Assembly (NCBI GenBank): GCA_903813345.2
Contig: CAIIXF020000012.1
Span: 34,794,572-34,858,571, forward strand
Direction of reading: 5' to 3'
Length of the DNA: 64,000 nucleotides
Origin: Owenia fusiformis
Lineage: Eukaryota; Annelida; Polychaeta; Sabellida; Oweniidae
Shown here: positions 21,917 through 33,809 of the stretch, piece after piece
Layout: the number at the start of each line of letters is the position of its first letter
Position numbering within the stretch: position 1 is the first letter of the stretch
Position numbers and translations under genes: made by a program
The notes under the pieces: generated by a model
The model's input: only the letters and a program-made list of their open reading frames with translations
Told to the model about the DNA's origin: nothing
Databases searched by the model: none

Positions 21917-22578
21917 ATGACATCAGAACATTGGAGTACGATAATTTGTTCATATATTGTGCATGGGCCTCACAGTTCAAAGATATCTCCCACCGCTTGA
22001 GGGAAGGTAACTGGAAAGGACCATTCTCAGTTTGGAGAATGAAGTTCATCGGCTTTTTTTGACGTAAAACATATTTCGACGTTATCAATGTCGCCAACAA
22101 TTTTGATTTTTTAGTGCAGATTGAATTGTGATCTCTTGAATATTTAAGACTTATTCACGGTAATATTTTAATATTTTTTTCATAAAGCAAATGTAAGCGA
22201 TCCCCACCATCGTTAATAGCCCTTTGTTTCTTATAAAATATTCAAAAGATTATTTTTCAATCTACAGTATGTAAAAAATCAAAATTGCTGTGACTGTGAT
22301 TATGTCAAAATAAGCTGATGAACTTCATTCTCCAAACTGAGAATGGTCCTTCGTGATACAGTAACTGTCATGTTAGTTCTCAATATGTGGTCAGTTGACA
22401 TCTAGCTCTCCATCATAAAATTTCATAATGTTATCGCATCACCAAGTATCAGTTATCTTATCATCTGTAAAACCAAAATCCCAGTTACCTTCCCTTAAGT
22501 GGTGGAAGATATCGTTGAACTGTGGTGCCTACGCATGGTATATGAATAAATTATCATACTCCAGAGTTTCCATGTCAT
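21917..22578. mobile_element. Large foldback element (about 300-bp imperfect arms)
   Basis: 21917-22015 pairs with 22481-22578, 22016-22066 pairs with 22303-22352, and the pairing continues weakly to a loop near 22150-22235. A 125-bp stretch (22353-22478) without a left partner interrupts the right arm. A related sequence without the arms lies near 51820-51880. Confidence 0.85.
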
Positions 22579-23819
22579 ATAAGCCTAATGGTTTAAATAT
22601 TAAAGCACATATCAACACACATGTATGCTATTTCTTACAAACCTCCAGCTCGATAAAAAACATTGACAACACCCATTTTCTCACCAATTTTTATGAATTA
22701 CATATTTGTAATAATTCATTATATCAAAACTGTTAATTTCTAGCTTGTATCAAATTTGTGATCACTTTTCGGGTCTAATTCGCACCCTCCCCTAATTTGA
22801 ATTTCGACAAATGACAAGCTCTGGGCGAGTATCCCAACTCCCAAAATGAAATATGTACCGCATGAAACATTTAAAAATAATTATTTAAAAAAATCTTATG
22901 ATGATTGTTACTTATATGGATTATGATTTGAATATCATTCAGCGTAGGTTAGCACTAAGACCAAACATAAATGGATTAAATCAAGTCTCTACAGTGGATC
23001 AAGGCCTTAGGAGAGGGTAAGATCGGACAACCATCACATAACCATTAAGCAGCATAATGACGCTATAAAGGATACAAACAAACAACCCAGACAAAGAATA
23101 ATACCGACAACGGAAAGAAAATTTATTTACTTTCCAGCTTATCAGGATGTAAGCATTAAATACAGACAGACACTACTTCAAACAGATTTGCCACCTAAGC
23201 TTAGACTATCGGTTCACATTTGTGTGAATAAACAGAATACTCATGTACTGCTGTGACATTTGTTTGATTGATAGACCAGCACTAAGAAGTGGCACTAACA
23301 AAATCAGGTTATATTTAATAAATAACCATAAAAATAACCATACCTTCTAGCAAATTCCATGTGATGTCATAGTTTCGTCTAAACAGACTCCATTTTGTTT
23401 TTCCATTTTCAACTTGTAGAAAATATCCTGTAGTTCGAAAATGTTGAAAAATGACTATCACTTCCGTTTTTTCGTATACCTCATATCCATTTGTTGAAGT
23501 ACATTAATCCATTCATTGATACAAGAAAATGTTGTGTCACTGTGTTGAAGATAATCGCCAACGATTCGTGTGTAATGTTTTGTAGTTCCTACTCATTGCT
23601 CTTCTGTAGACAAAATGGCGAAATGGAAATTATTCGACATGTGAACGATCAGCTGGCTGTACTCGTAATGCTGATTGGCCTAACTCGCTCATATAAATTA
23701 TCAATGACCAGCCTCCAGGAGGAGTGAGTAGCTCCCATAATTCTTTCATATTCTATCGTATTCGGGGATTCCCCATTACATCATCTCTTGCATCATCTCC
23801 AATCAAATTGCAGGATTCG

Positions 23820-23870
23820 ATCACGTGAACAATCATGAGCACGTGCTCTCTCAGTGCTGCGCATGCGCAG
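23820..23870. promoter_or_regulatory. Promoter-like site cluster (E-boxes and NRF1-type site)
   Basis: TCACGTGA at 23821-23828, the palindrome GAGCACGTGCTC at 23837-23848, and CTGCGCATGCGCAG at 23857-23870, which fits the NRF1 consensus. An inverted CCAAT (GATTGGCC) lies near 23672. No coding exon could be tied to it on either strand. Confidence 0.4.
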
Positions 23871-24099
23871 AGTTAAATTTGAAATCCTGTGAATGGCGTT
23901 AACATCAGTTCAACATCATCATTTAAAACCTAGGTAATACTATTGAAGTTACTCGATCCATACTTGTAGAGAATACTCATAAAACTACAGTGAACATTTG
24001 GAGATCCATTTCAATGGCAATTTGAGGCCTGTTTATAAAATTTGTTTTCGAACGTGCTAATATGATAGGGCATCTTTGGGAAATATCCCCCCCTGACCA

Positions 24100-24750
24100 G
24101 CCTCCATACAGGGTTCAGAAAAATTACACTGGACGAAACGTTGAATTGCCGATAAAACCGGGAATACAATAACAAGTTGAACGCTACATAAAGGTGCTAT
24201 AAATACAAGTACAACTCGGTCATATCAATAACTGTTCAACGTTTTTAGGGATGTCAATGCTAAATACTAGGACAAACTATTACTGGGATGGTGATCCATG
24301 GGTTTCAGTATTCAGGTGCCTGGGTCTTATCCAGTGCCAGTCCTGGCAAAGGATAACCAGGGTCAGCATGGGAGGTGAAAGGGAGGCAAAGCATTGCCTC
24401 AACAAAATGTTTTCAGCAATTATTTCAGTTATATTTGGACAAAAAGATTTGGAAATGAAGTCCAATGATATATCTTATTTATCTTTTATTTTTCTCACCT
24501 TTTTACATTCATCTTTGTTAAGGCTCCCGTCAGAACGAAATAAAGATTGAGAGTGTGCCTCACATTTTTTCCCTTTTGTATTGATTAGCAATATGTTTAG
24601 ATAGAGCCAGGTTCAGAGTCTTGAAGCAAGACTACATATGAAAACCTATCAATGTTTGAATCTTAATGTTCTCAATTACATTAGTTCAGAAATTAATGAT
24701 GAATTTTTTCAAATCACCAAACATAATATTATAGGCTTTTATAGTGAGTA
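24100..24750. other. No gene recognised
   Basis: A 99-codon open frame (24251-24550) shows no domain, no supporting splice context and no biased codon use that I can see. I treat this stretch as unassigned. Confidence 0.4.
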
Positions 24751-24754
24751 AAAA

Positions 24755-24876
24755 TGGTCTAGCTATAAGCCCCTGTGACCCCCCCCCACCCCACTGCTAC
24801 AAGTGTGAGAAGGTGTGTAATCAAGTAGAGGGGGAAAGGGGGGAGGGGCCAGTCACAGCGTCTTGCAGTCAGACTA
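24755..24876. mobile_element. MITE, TAGTCTAGC family, simple 122-bp copy
   Basis: The ends are inverted repeats of about 28 bp with mismatches (TGGTCTAGCTATAAGCC left; complement of the right end TAGTCTGACTGCAAGAC). The core is C-run, one ACAAGTGTGAGAAGG-type unit, then G-run. This is the unexpanded form of the element at 35823. Confidence 0.75.
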
Positions 24877-24899
24877 ATTTAAAAGGAAACTTCTAGTTG

Positions 24900-27230
24900 C
24901 CAACTAATGGAGGGGTGTGTTACATGTAAACAGGCAAGAGCATTACTTCTGTCATGTGGAATACTGTTGTAAGATCAGAAGATATAACCTCAACCCAAGC
25001 TAGTACTGTATTTGTGAAATTAATTCAATTTACTATAGATAGAGGGCAGTACATATGTCACTCCAATTAATAACACAAAACAACTTTGATTTCCATTACT
25101 TTATTTTGAACAAACTTCTTTGTCGACAATAAAACATAAATATAATATTCTCTCTCTACCATTTAAATGCATGCTTACAGAACGACCATTAAAAAAGAAT
25201 GATTTATACAAACAGTTTATTGTAATCACAGAAACTAGTGCAAACATATGCAATAAAGGAGCAATATAACTGTGAAAAATATAAGCTTTGATGTTAGTAC
25301 CCCCCCCCCTCCCCCCACCTCATATGCTCTGGGTTCCTCAAAAGTGTTTTTTAACAAAAGGACCTAGATGAGGCAGGGGTACCATTATGCATGGTTTATA
25401 TCAAAATGTATATTTTAGGCAATGAGAAACAAATTGGCAAGGTCTAAGGCCCAATGGTAAAACATAAAATACATCAAAAATGGCAAGGTAAGTGACCATA
25501 TAAAAATTAACTCGACCAATAGCCAGAGTAACAGTTTTTGTGAACATCGATTGTATGTACTATGTTTTTGGCAACGTGTCGAACCGAGAAAAACATATGA
25601 ATTGTTCCAAATATTTATGCATGGAGGATCGTCAAAAGCCAGTGCTTTAAACTGTGCACAAAAACAGCATAACAGCAGAAATATTCAAATTATTTAGATG
25701 TGATAATAACAAATATGAGAAAGTTTTATAATTTTAAAAATTGCTACTCGCATGAACTGAGAATCTAGATATTCAGACATTTCATGTAAAATAAATTCAT
25801 ATTATCAATATCAAAAAATATGTAATCAATATCATTTACATTATTAAATTGCTTGTACAACATTTAAGAAATCAATCTTCTAACTCTAGGCATTCAAAAA
25901 TAAAATGTCAAAACCTTGTTTTTTATTTGGCATCTGTACTTTAGTTCAGTGAATAAAAACTTTTTACGGAATTAATAATTTTAGAGAATTTATTTTTCTA
26001 ATTGAAATTCAAATTCTGAATACAAACAGACTAAAATTTTTTGGAACATTTACAAAATATTAAATATATACAGCATACACATGTTATCAAAAAGAGCTAA
26101 ATAAAATAAAAATATAGAACCGAATATCTTAATTACTAAAATACTGTATTTATAAAGACAATGTGACAACAGTCTGACAGTAAGATTTGGTGCACTTTCT
26201 GTACATTAAAACCTGATATACATCTATTTTTAAAGCCTACATATAGTAAGACAACACTAAATCAATAAACTAGACTTATCATAAAATAATACATCAAACC
26301 TAAACATGAACAACATTCAACAATACTTTCAATCACATTCAATTTACTGAGAAGACTCTTACTGTACTTCTTCTTAATTTGGTGCTACTTATTTTAGCAG
26401 ATTTGCTGTTTTGAACATTTGGTGGTTACTTAATTTGGTGGAATTACAATATTATTAGAACAATGCAAATGGTACTTATTTAAATGGCGGCTTCTAATTT
26501 GGCAAACTTTCGATAAGCCAAATTAAAAAGGCCCCCAAATTAAGAAGTTAGTGGTACAGTGTATGTACATTGTATATGTTTTTGTGAAAGAGACTTTAAG
26601 TGCAAGCCATGATGATGGAGACGCCTGGGAACGCCCCTGAAATATACACATATTTCATTCTATTGAGGGGAATTACCAGACCTGTGTATTTTCAAAAGTA
26701 ATATTCTACAAAGACAAAGCCCAAATGGTAAGTTGGATATCATCTTGAGAAAGTCCCACAGTTAACGAAAATAAATATTTTTTTCTATTATACTACTGTC
26801 AAGCTTACTATCATCAATGAGTTTATTTCAATCATTATATATCAAGATCACAATGATGACTGGTAAACAGAGGTCTTAACTTATATTCAAATTATTAATG
26901 AATGTTTAAACTCATTCAGAAATTCCCAAGAGCGGTGAATACTGCGAATTATCCAACAGTTTCTTTAATTTGATAAGAGCACGACAAGTATGTAAATATG
27001 GACTGATTTTTCATGACAATACAGAGGGGGAAAGGGGGGAAGGGCCAGTCACAGCGTCTTGCAGTCAGACTAATTTAAAAGGAAACTTCTACAATTATAC
27101 CTGTTTTAATATTTCAAACAAACATTTTTTATCATACACCTTTTTCTAAATAATTTCTAAACCGATATTCATCATTTTTATGTACACCACTAAAGCAAGA
27201 CTCCAAATCCAAACTGTATTTTTGTCTTTA
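24900..27230. other. AT-rich stretch without a gene
   Basis: I see no coding exon, TIR element or long tandem repeat apart from a C-run near 25300 and the duplicated block at 27024-27091. Confidence 0.5.
27024..27091. repeat. Segmental copy of 24820-24897
   Basis: About 70 bp nearly identical to the right end of the MITE at 24755 plus its flank (AATTTAAAAGGAAACTTCTA). The shared flank means it was copied as a DNA block, not inserted as a new element. Confidence 0.8.
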
Positions 27231-27244
27231 GTGACATCAGTAAA

Positions 27245-27320
27245 CAACAATATGTCACATCAATTGACTTCAATATGTCACATCAATTGACTTCAATATG
27301 TCACATCAATTGACTTCAAT
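27245..27320. repeat. 25-bp repeat, three units
   Basis: The unit ATATGTCACATCAATTGACT plus TCA and flanking bases is repeated three times. It shares TTGACTTCAATA with the minisatellite that starts at 27730. Confidence 0.85.
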
Positions 27321-27729
27321 ATAAAACAACTACAACATCTGACAATTATCAATTGACAACTCGTTTCAAAACATATTAATTTACATCATTGTTCACACAT
27401 AAATCAATTAAATTACAACAAGTTACATATACATAGAATTACAACATATAAATTGAATTACAACATATCGAGGCCTTCTAAACTTCCACCGATGCAAACA
27501 TCAGTTCTGACCTCGCAAACAACGTTACTTGCACTCGATTCTCACATTGCAAACATGAAATCTTTTAGTCGCGCACCATCATTTCCTCGCTTCCGAACAT
27601 ATTTCTCTACTCGTGCACATAGTACATAGTAGATTCGGGAGCACGGATCTCGAAATGATGTTCGCATTGGTGGAAGTCTAGGAGGCCTGATATCCATTGG
27701 CTTGAGATTCTTAAATTGTATGCAGTAAA

Positions 27730-28290
27730 CATGTATTGACTTAAATAAACACAAAATGACCCTAATAAAAATGAAATGACTTCAATAAACATGGATTCAC
27801 TTCAATAAAGTAAAATTGATTTCAATAAACATGAATTGACTTCAATAAATATGAATTGACATCAGTAAAGATAAACTGACCTCAATAAACATAAATTGAC
27901 TTCAACAAACATGAATTGACTTCAATAAATATGAATTGACATCAGTAAACATGAATTGACTTCAATAAACATGAATTGACTTCAATAACCATGGATTGAC
28001 TTCAATAAATATGAATTGACATCAGTAAAGATAAACTGACTTCAATAAACATGAATTGACTTCAATAAACATGAATTGACATCAGTAAACATGAATTGAC
28101 TTCAATAAACATGAATTGACTTCAATAACCATGAATTGACTTCAATAAATATGAATTGACACCAGTAAACATGAATTGATTTTAATAACCATGAATATAT
28201 TTTAATAAACATGAATTGACTTCAATAAACATGAATTGACTTCAATAACCATGAATTGACTTTTAAAATATACATCAGTTGACTTCAATA
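27730..28290. repeat. 20-bp minisatellite downstream of and overlapping the GPCR stop
   Basis: Unit AATTGACTTCAATAAACATG, about 28 units, with a recurring variant containing GACATCAGTAAA. It begins within the final codons of the GPCR (28275-28290) and continues away from the gene into what is probably its 3' UTR. Most units carry AATAAA on the plus strand. Confidence 0.95.
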
Positions 28291-29891
28291 CTTGGTAATG
28301 ATGTACACTGTGAAGAATCTGACTGAGATGCAATACTTGACAACTCAGTATTTCGACCAATTATATCTCTGGGAGATAATGCATCATAAAATCGTTGAGA
28401 TTCGCCTATATGGAATTGAATGGGCCCTTGGGATGTGGCATGGTCAGAGGATTCCAGAAACTTTGAGTTCCTCGGGGAATCAGTCCGATGACCATGCTGT
28501 CCACTTGCTCCCCTATATTTTTTTGAATCATATCGTCTTAGATCTCGATGGTGCTTCCGAGATTCTCCATCATGGATATTAACACGATTTTCATCATCTC
28601 GAACATCGCTCTGTGATTGCGAGCCATTTTGGTTTACTTCTGGGGCTCCATTTACCAGAAGTGAGGGTCTATGCTGAGATAAATATGTAGCAATTGTTAC
28701 ATTTGAACGCTCGGCATCAAACATTGACGTCCTTGAATCGCGACGAAAGAAGTCACGTGATCCTTTACGACTTCTTGGCGGGAGATCCGGCTCTTCTTTT
28801 TTACAAAACCAATGCTGAATCATTTTTTTAATATCCACTCTGATAGTTTTATTCCGGAATGCATACACTATTGGATTCAGGGCACATCCTGCAAATGCGA
28901 TCCAGATGACAATGCCCTCTATTGGTGGAGGAATGTACTGATTGAAGGGAAGTATTGATTCGCAAGCAACTACGATGAAATAAGGGCACCACGACAGAAA
29001 AAATGCAGAAAGGACGATAAATCCTGTTTTTGCGGCTTTGTTGTTATCGCGATGAAATATAACATTCCAACTCCCAGTACTACTACGTCTTCGTAATTTT
29101 GGCACTCTTGGTAAATCAGCCTCACTTTCTGAATGGTCATCATGACGCAAGCTGGAATTCCCAGTTATTTGCCGAGCAAATGCGGCACTTTTAATGGCAG
29201 ATATAAACATCCTTATATAGACAGAAAACATAATTATAGATGGCAGTAAGAAACAGATTACCACAATTATAATCCCATAGGCTCGGTGGTGCCATCTTTG
29301 TGTTCTCCACGCAACTGTGCAGGTGAACTTGTGTCTCTGGTACATTATTTCATTGGCTCCTAAAAGTGGTGGTATACTAAGTATGAATGCTACAATCCAG
29401 ATGCCAGCTATGAAACAGTTCACTCTACGTCTTGTTACTTGCATTGTGTAATGCAAAGGTTTATGTATGGCGTAATTCATATCAACTGCGATACTTAGTA
29501 ATGTCAATATACAAGCCACGAACAGGAATGTCGTTAAAATACCAATCATCTCGCAGACTCCTTTCCCGAATGTCCAGGTTTCAGTCAGGGTTGACACTAA
29601 TGCAAATGGCATCACAAAAATGGCCATAAAGAAGTTACACACTGATAAATTTAAGACAAGTCGATTGGATATCGTTAGCAATCTTCTTTTGTGATTAAAT
29701 ACTGCAAACACTAAGCCATTCCCCGCTATTGTCATGAGAATGATCAAAATTAGTGTCACAAAGAATGTTATCCGTTGTGCAGAACTTATTGGCACAAGAA
29801 TAGGTGGCGCATTGGAAGTCATATTTGTTACCATATTAGGCGTGTTGTTTGCACTCGGTGCTAAAGTTATATTCCATATTATATCCGCCAT
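28275..29891 (-). CDS. Class A GPCR, GPR161-like, single exon, 538 aa
   Basis: Complete frame with seven membrane segments: TM1 about 41-66 (Gly-Asn58), TM2 76-100, TM3 112-137, TM4 157-177, TM5 204-228, TM6 287-311, TM7 323-346. N-glycosylation sequons lie at Asn7, 15 and 23. Cys113 and Cys191 can form the usual extracellular disulphide. TM2 has Asn86 where most receptors have Asp, as recalled for GPR161. TM6 reads Ser-Trp-Cys-Pro-Tyr and TM7 ends Asn339-Pro-Ile-Val-Tyr, then Asn-Lys-Thr-Ile-Arg. The DRY position is Asp137-Met-Asn-Tyr. Leu-Leu-Thr-Ile-Ser-Asn before TM2, Val-Ala-Trp in loop 2 and the post-TM7 motif are close to vertebrate GPR161 (a ciliary receptor in Hedgehog signalling). 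Loop 3 has Arg-Arg-Arg-Ser-Ser, a PKA-type site. The 190-residue tail is Ser/Arg/His-rich. The ligand is unknown; the subfamily call is from memory. Confidence 0.95.
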   Translation of the reverse strand: MADIIWNITLAPSANNTPNMVTNMTSNAPPILVPISSAQRITFFVTLILIILMTIAGNGLVFAVFNHKRRLLTISNRLVLNLSVCNFFMAIFVMPFALVSTLTETWTFGKGVCEMIGILTTFLFVACILTLLSIAVDMNYAIHKPLHYTMQVTRRRVNCFIAGIWIVAFILSIPPLLGANEIMYQRHKFTCTVAWRTQRWHHRAYGIIIVVICFLLPSIIMFSVYIRMFISAIKSAAFARQITGNSSLRHDDHSESEADLPRVPKLRRRSSTGSWNVIFHRDNNKAAKTGFIVLSAFFLSWCPYFIVVACESILPFNQYIPPPIEGIVIWIAFAGCALNPIVYAFRNKTIRVDIKKMIQHWFCKKEEPDLPPRSRKGSRDFFRRDSRTSMFDAERSNVTIATYLSQHRPSLLVNGAPEVNQNGSQSQSDVRDDENRVNIHDGESRKHHRDLRRYDSKKYRGASGQHGHRTDSPRNSKFLESSDHATSQGPIQFHIGESQRFYDALSPRDIIGRNTELSSIASQSDSSQCTSLPSIEVN

Positions 29892-31220
29892 AGCTCAGTC
29901 AACTGATACTCTTCCAACCCCAGTACTGGATTGGAAATATCAAAACACCAACTACTATCAATTACAAATACATTCTAGGGTCTTCACACCCCTTCTTCTA
30001 ATAGTCCATAAGTCCAGAATGGAAGGTGGCTGAGTCCAAGTTATCAATATAGGTATGCCAGATTGTTATTTACCAGCTGATATCCTTGCCCTGGAGAGAT
30101 CCTACTTATTGAGATTCTTGATAGTTCTTGTTTGTGATAAGATTTCCCTGAAGGTATTTTGAACCCTGGATACCAGGCTAATTCAGGTTAGACTTCTAAG
30201 AGAGCTTCAATAACATTCAGATATTGGAAAGCTCACTGAGTATCTTTTATTAAGTCCTATCAATACCAGTTTATTCTTGTATTTGTGTAGTTTCTCCAGA
30301 GTTGACTATTATACTTGAGACACTGCACCAGTCCTAGTTCCAAGTCTTATTATAGTCCTAGTAAATGAATTTGAAGCCAAATTACATGAAGGTTGTGTTT
30401 GCACTTTTTCTCAATTACTGATGCCACATCAAAGTGTTCTATCGACTCTATTCACTGTATCATTAATAAGTGATTAGTAAGTGATTAATAAGTGATCCAA
30501 AGGATTATTTGAAACTGTTTTTGAAGCCAAATATCCTGGAGATTCCAATAAGTTTTATTTATTAGACTTCACGGAATTGTAAATTAAATCTTTTATTGAA
30601 CTCTTAGATTATCCAATCCAGCATAGTGTTAATAAATAATTCATTTCATAGTTCATGTAACATTAAACGATTGGTCCGTTTCTTTTCGCAAGAATTAATT
30701 TCTGAAAATAACATCAATTGTTTTGGAATAGGATCTCTTCTTCTGTTGTATCCAATATGAACATGTTATCCTCTAATAAATTTTCAAATGCTACAATCAC
30801 AAAGCTAATATTGGCATTTATTTGTTGTGTCTGACTCTTTATCTTTTTGAATTATAATCATTCTTTATTCAGTTGCATTCACTCCATTCGTATAAAACTA
30901 TTAGAATAAATAACGTTTTTATTCTAAATGACTCTCTGGGGGAGTAATTATGAGAACGTCTGAATCCCCGTCAAGGTTAATAGACAATGTCTGGGAATAT
31001 TTATTTCTTTTTGTCTCTTTTCTAAGACACTTGGGAGAATTTGTTTTTCTTAAGGCGTAAGAAATCTATCTTTCTTTCCAGAATTTTGCAGTTATCACTT
31101 CTATTTAGTAGTAATTATTATCTACCGTGAACTGAAGATTAAGAGCTTTGGGGTTTATCATTAAGGGCACAATCCAGGTCAGAGATAATCTTCTTTTAGA
31201 GTTAAGCTGTTTGTTTTTAA
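29892..31220 (-). other. Upstream region of the GPCR, no gene seen
   Basis: AT-rich DNA upstream of the receptor start codon. It presumably holds the 5' UTR and promoter, but I could not identify a TATA box or an upstream exon with confidence. Confidence 0.4.
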
Positions 31221-31224
31221 TGTT

Positions 31225-31465
31225 ATTGTACAGTTGTTGTTATTGCTATTGTTATAATGTCGTTCCAGTTATTGTTGTTGTAATGTTGTTCCAGTTATTG
31301 TTGTTATAATGTCATTCCAGTTATTGTTGTTGTTATATTGTTCCAATTATTGTTGTTGTAATGTTCAAGTTATTGTAATGTAGTTCTAGTTATTGTTGTT
31401 GTAATTTTGTTCCAATTATCGTTGTTGTAATGTTGTTCCTGTTATTATTGTTTATGGTGCTATTC
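31225..31465. repeat. Diverged ~30-bp minisatellite
   Basis: Repeats of GTTCCAGTTATTGTTGTTGT followed by AATGTT, seven or eight units, with internal TTG triplets. Confidence 0.85.
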
Positions 31466-31469
31466 CATA

Positions 31470-33600
31470 GACTGTATCTGTCTTTAACATGATTTAGTCC
31501 AATTACTTTTGTCGCCAGATATCTTTCCCAATACATTTATTTTCTTTGATGTATTTTGAATGAGAATTGTTTTGATTAATGATTAAAAAGTTGCATCTCA
31601 GTTTCTTAATTCAACCACTGTATAAGCAAAATTCAATTAAACAATTCTCCTATAGTGTTAACGCAGGATTGTTTTTCTATTATTCAGTTTTAATCCAGTA
31701 AAAGGTTTTATCATATCTTTTTTTAGAGTGATTGGCTTAGTTGTAAGCAATCAGAGATCCTAATCCATTATCGATGAGTTAACAAATACACGAAGTATTC
31801 AAATTCGTTTCTTTCCAAATTTCATCAATCAATGATGAACTTTTCTCTTGTTCAGTAAATTAATTCAATTCAATTTGTCTTCAAAGCAGTAATCTATCGG
31901 AATCCGGTCGAGTGTTTGAATTGTTCTCCTTTGATAGACTGTCACAAACTGATTCTGTTTATAAACGAACAATTCCGCCTTACAATCGGTCTAACTGGTC
32001 TCATTAGTCCGCCCACACAAATGCTGTAACACTTCCCCCTTGTAGACTATAGTTTGTCCCCGAATTCGATATGATCTTGTTTACCAGGTTCCTTCCCATA
32101 TAATAGAAATTTTCAATATCCCGATGGTTTTAATGTTTCCAGGAATCCATAATCCATTTTATAATCTAATAATGATACCGTAGCAGCGTTAATTTAGACC
32201 AATTTATCTCCCGGAACGGAAAGAACGTCCACTGGGGAGAAGATTACTTCCAAATTGGAGGAAACTTAGATGTTATGAAATATATGTATTGATCACACAG
32301 AACGTTATATTAATACACCATGTATTCTACAATATTATCTATTCCAGGGAATCTATGGAGGTCTCTTCAATAAAACTGCCAAATTATTTCCTGTTCCGAA
32401 TCCACTGCTTTCAGTTGCTATCTCATCAACTGATTGGGTCTCGTGACATATATTTCTTGATTGAGAGCGTTAACGTTTCATCGACTTGTATCCATTAGCG
32501 ATAATGACATAATAATTCAAATTAGTCTGTTTAACAAAGATCCAAGTCTCTGAATGTATTTTTAAAAGCTTGTATTTAGTCGATTTCTAAAGGTCAGTTT
32601 CGGCTTTTAACTTGTGTGATAATTATTTTTACTTCAGTAATTATCAGTGCTTTGACAATAGCTTATATGTACATCGCTGAGTCCCTCTAAGGCTAGTGTA
32701 TATTTTACTTCTGATTGAGCTAATTGTGTATTCTGGTCTATTTCTATCTCATCACTACAGCCTTAAGTGACACGGGCGGTGATAAATACGACCATATATG
32801 GAGTTCACTTCGGGACACGGTCATCAATCGGGGAATCTGTCAATAGATGCCCTGAAAGTAAAAAAGTTGGATTCAATTAAATCAATATTTTATCATAATT
32901 GATGAATAATATTGCTAATGACACCCTGAGTTCAACCATTAGTATACTATATTCTGATTTGAACAGGGTTCCATAATTGAAATTTTGTAATATTATTTTC
33001 AAAGCAAAATATATCTATTTCAATATTCTTCTTGCTATGCAGTTTCTATGAATTCCAGGTATTTTATCAATAACTTTAAAATACATTTTTTGACTAAAAT
33101 ACAATGATACAAAACTCTATTTAGCATTTTAGCAGGTGTTCACATTACAAGCTTTTTCAAATATATGAGTGAATGGGAGAATTTTTCAGGCAGAGAAAAA
33201 GTGTTTACATTGAGACGTGTTTCTTTCATTATACCAATCAGAAATCCTCCTCTGCCTTCGCCCATAACCTGCTTTTCTTCAACAGGATCGAGGAAGTAGA
33301 TGGGAAGGAGGAGGGGAGGGGGGGGGGCTCGATGCATAACAAGATCAGATAGAAAATAACACAAAATGCACTAAATCATCTTGAAAGGTCACGCTAACCT
33401 AATCCTACTAGAAGACTAACATCTGAGAAATAAGGAGAAGCATATGGTTAAGTAATATCTCAAAGGTGGATTCATCAACTTATCTATTTTGAGATCAAAG
33501 GAATGCACTCTATATAAAAAAATGAATCAACAGTGCCTAAGTTAAATCTGTTAAAGTAGTTAAAGTCTACTTAATCTACTTAAAGTAGCCCAAAAAACAT
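31470..33600. other. AT-rich stretch without a gene
   Basis: No exon or mobile element recognised; only a G-run near 33312 stands out. Confidence 0.45.
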
Positions 33601-33629
33601 ATGCTTAAAATCATACTCTAACTCGAGCG

Positions 33630-33800
33630 AACCCCCCCCCCCCCCTGGCCGAAAAATATTTTAAGTTCATGCAGTTTTTCACAATTCTGAGCACTTTTTA
33701 AGTGATTTTGGCCATTTTTGGTCAAAAATTGTCACAAGTGAACCCCCCTGGAATTATTCAAAAAGTGAACCCCCCTTGGCAAATCCTGGCTACGGGCCTG
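33630..33800. repeat. C-run dispersed repeat
   Basis: GAACCCCCC-type runs (three: near 33630, 33742 and 33770) separated by a segment with AATTCTGAGCACTTTTTAAG. This resembles a phrase in the G-rich array (near 20110), so it may be a lone relative of that family. It ends near CCTGGCTACGGGCC. Confidence 0.6.
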
Positions 33801-33809
33801 CTAGCATTA

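Noticed and set aside
24251-24550. 99-codon open frame as a gene
   Set aside because: No domain, no splice context and no supporting composition.
27730-28290. The 20-bp minisatellite as a CRISPR-like array
   Set aside because: Units are contiguous with no spacers and share variants, as in a minisatellite.
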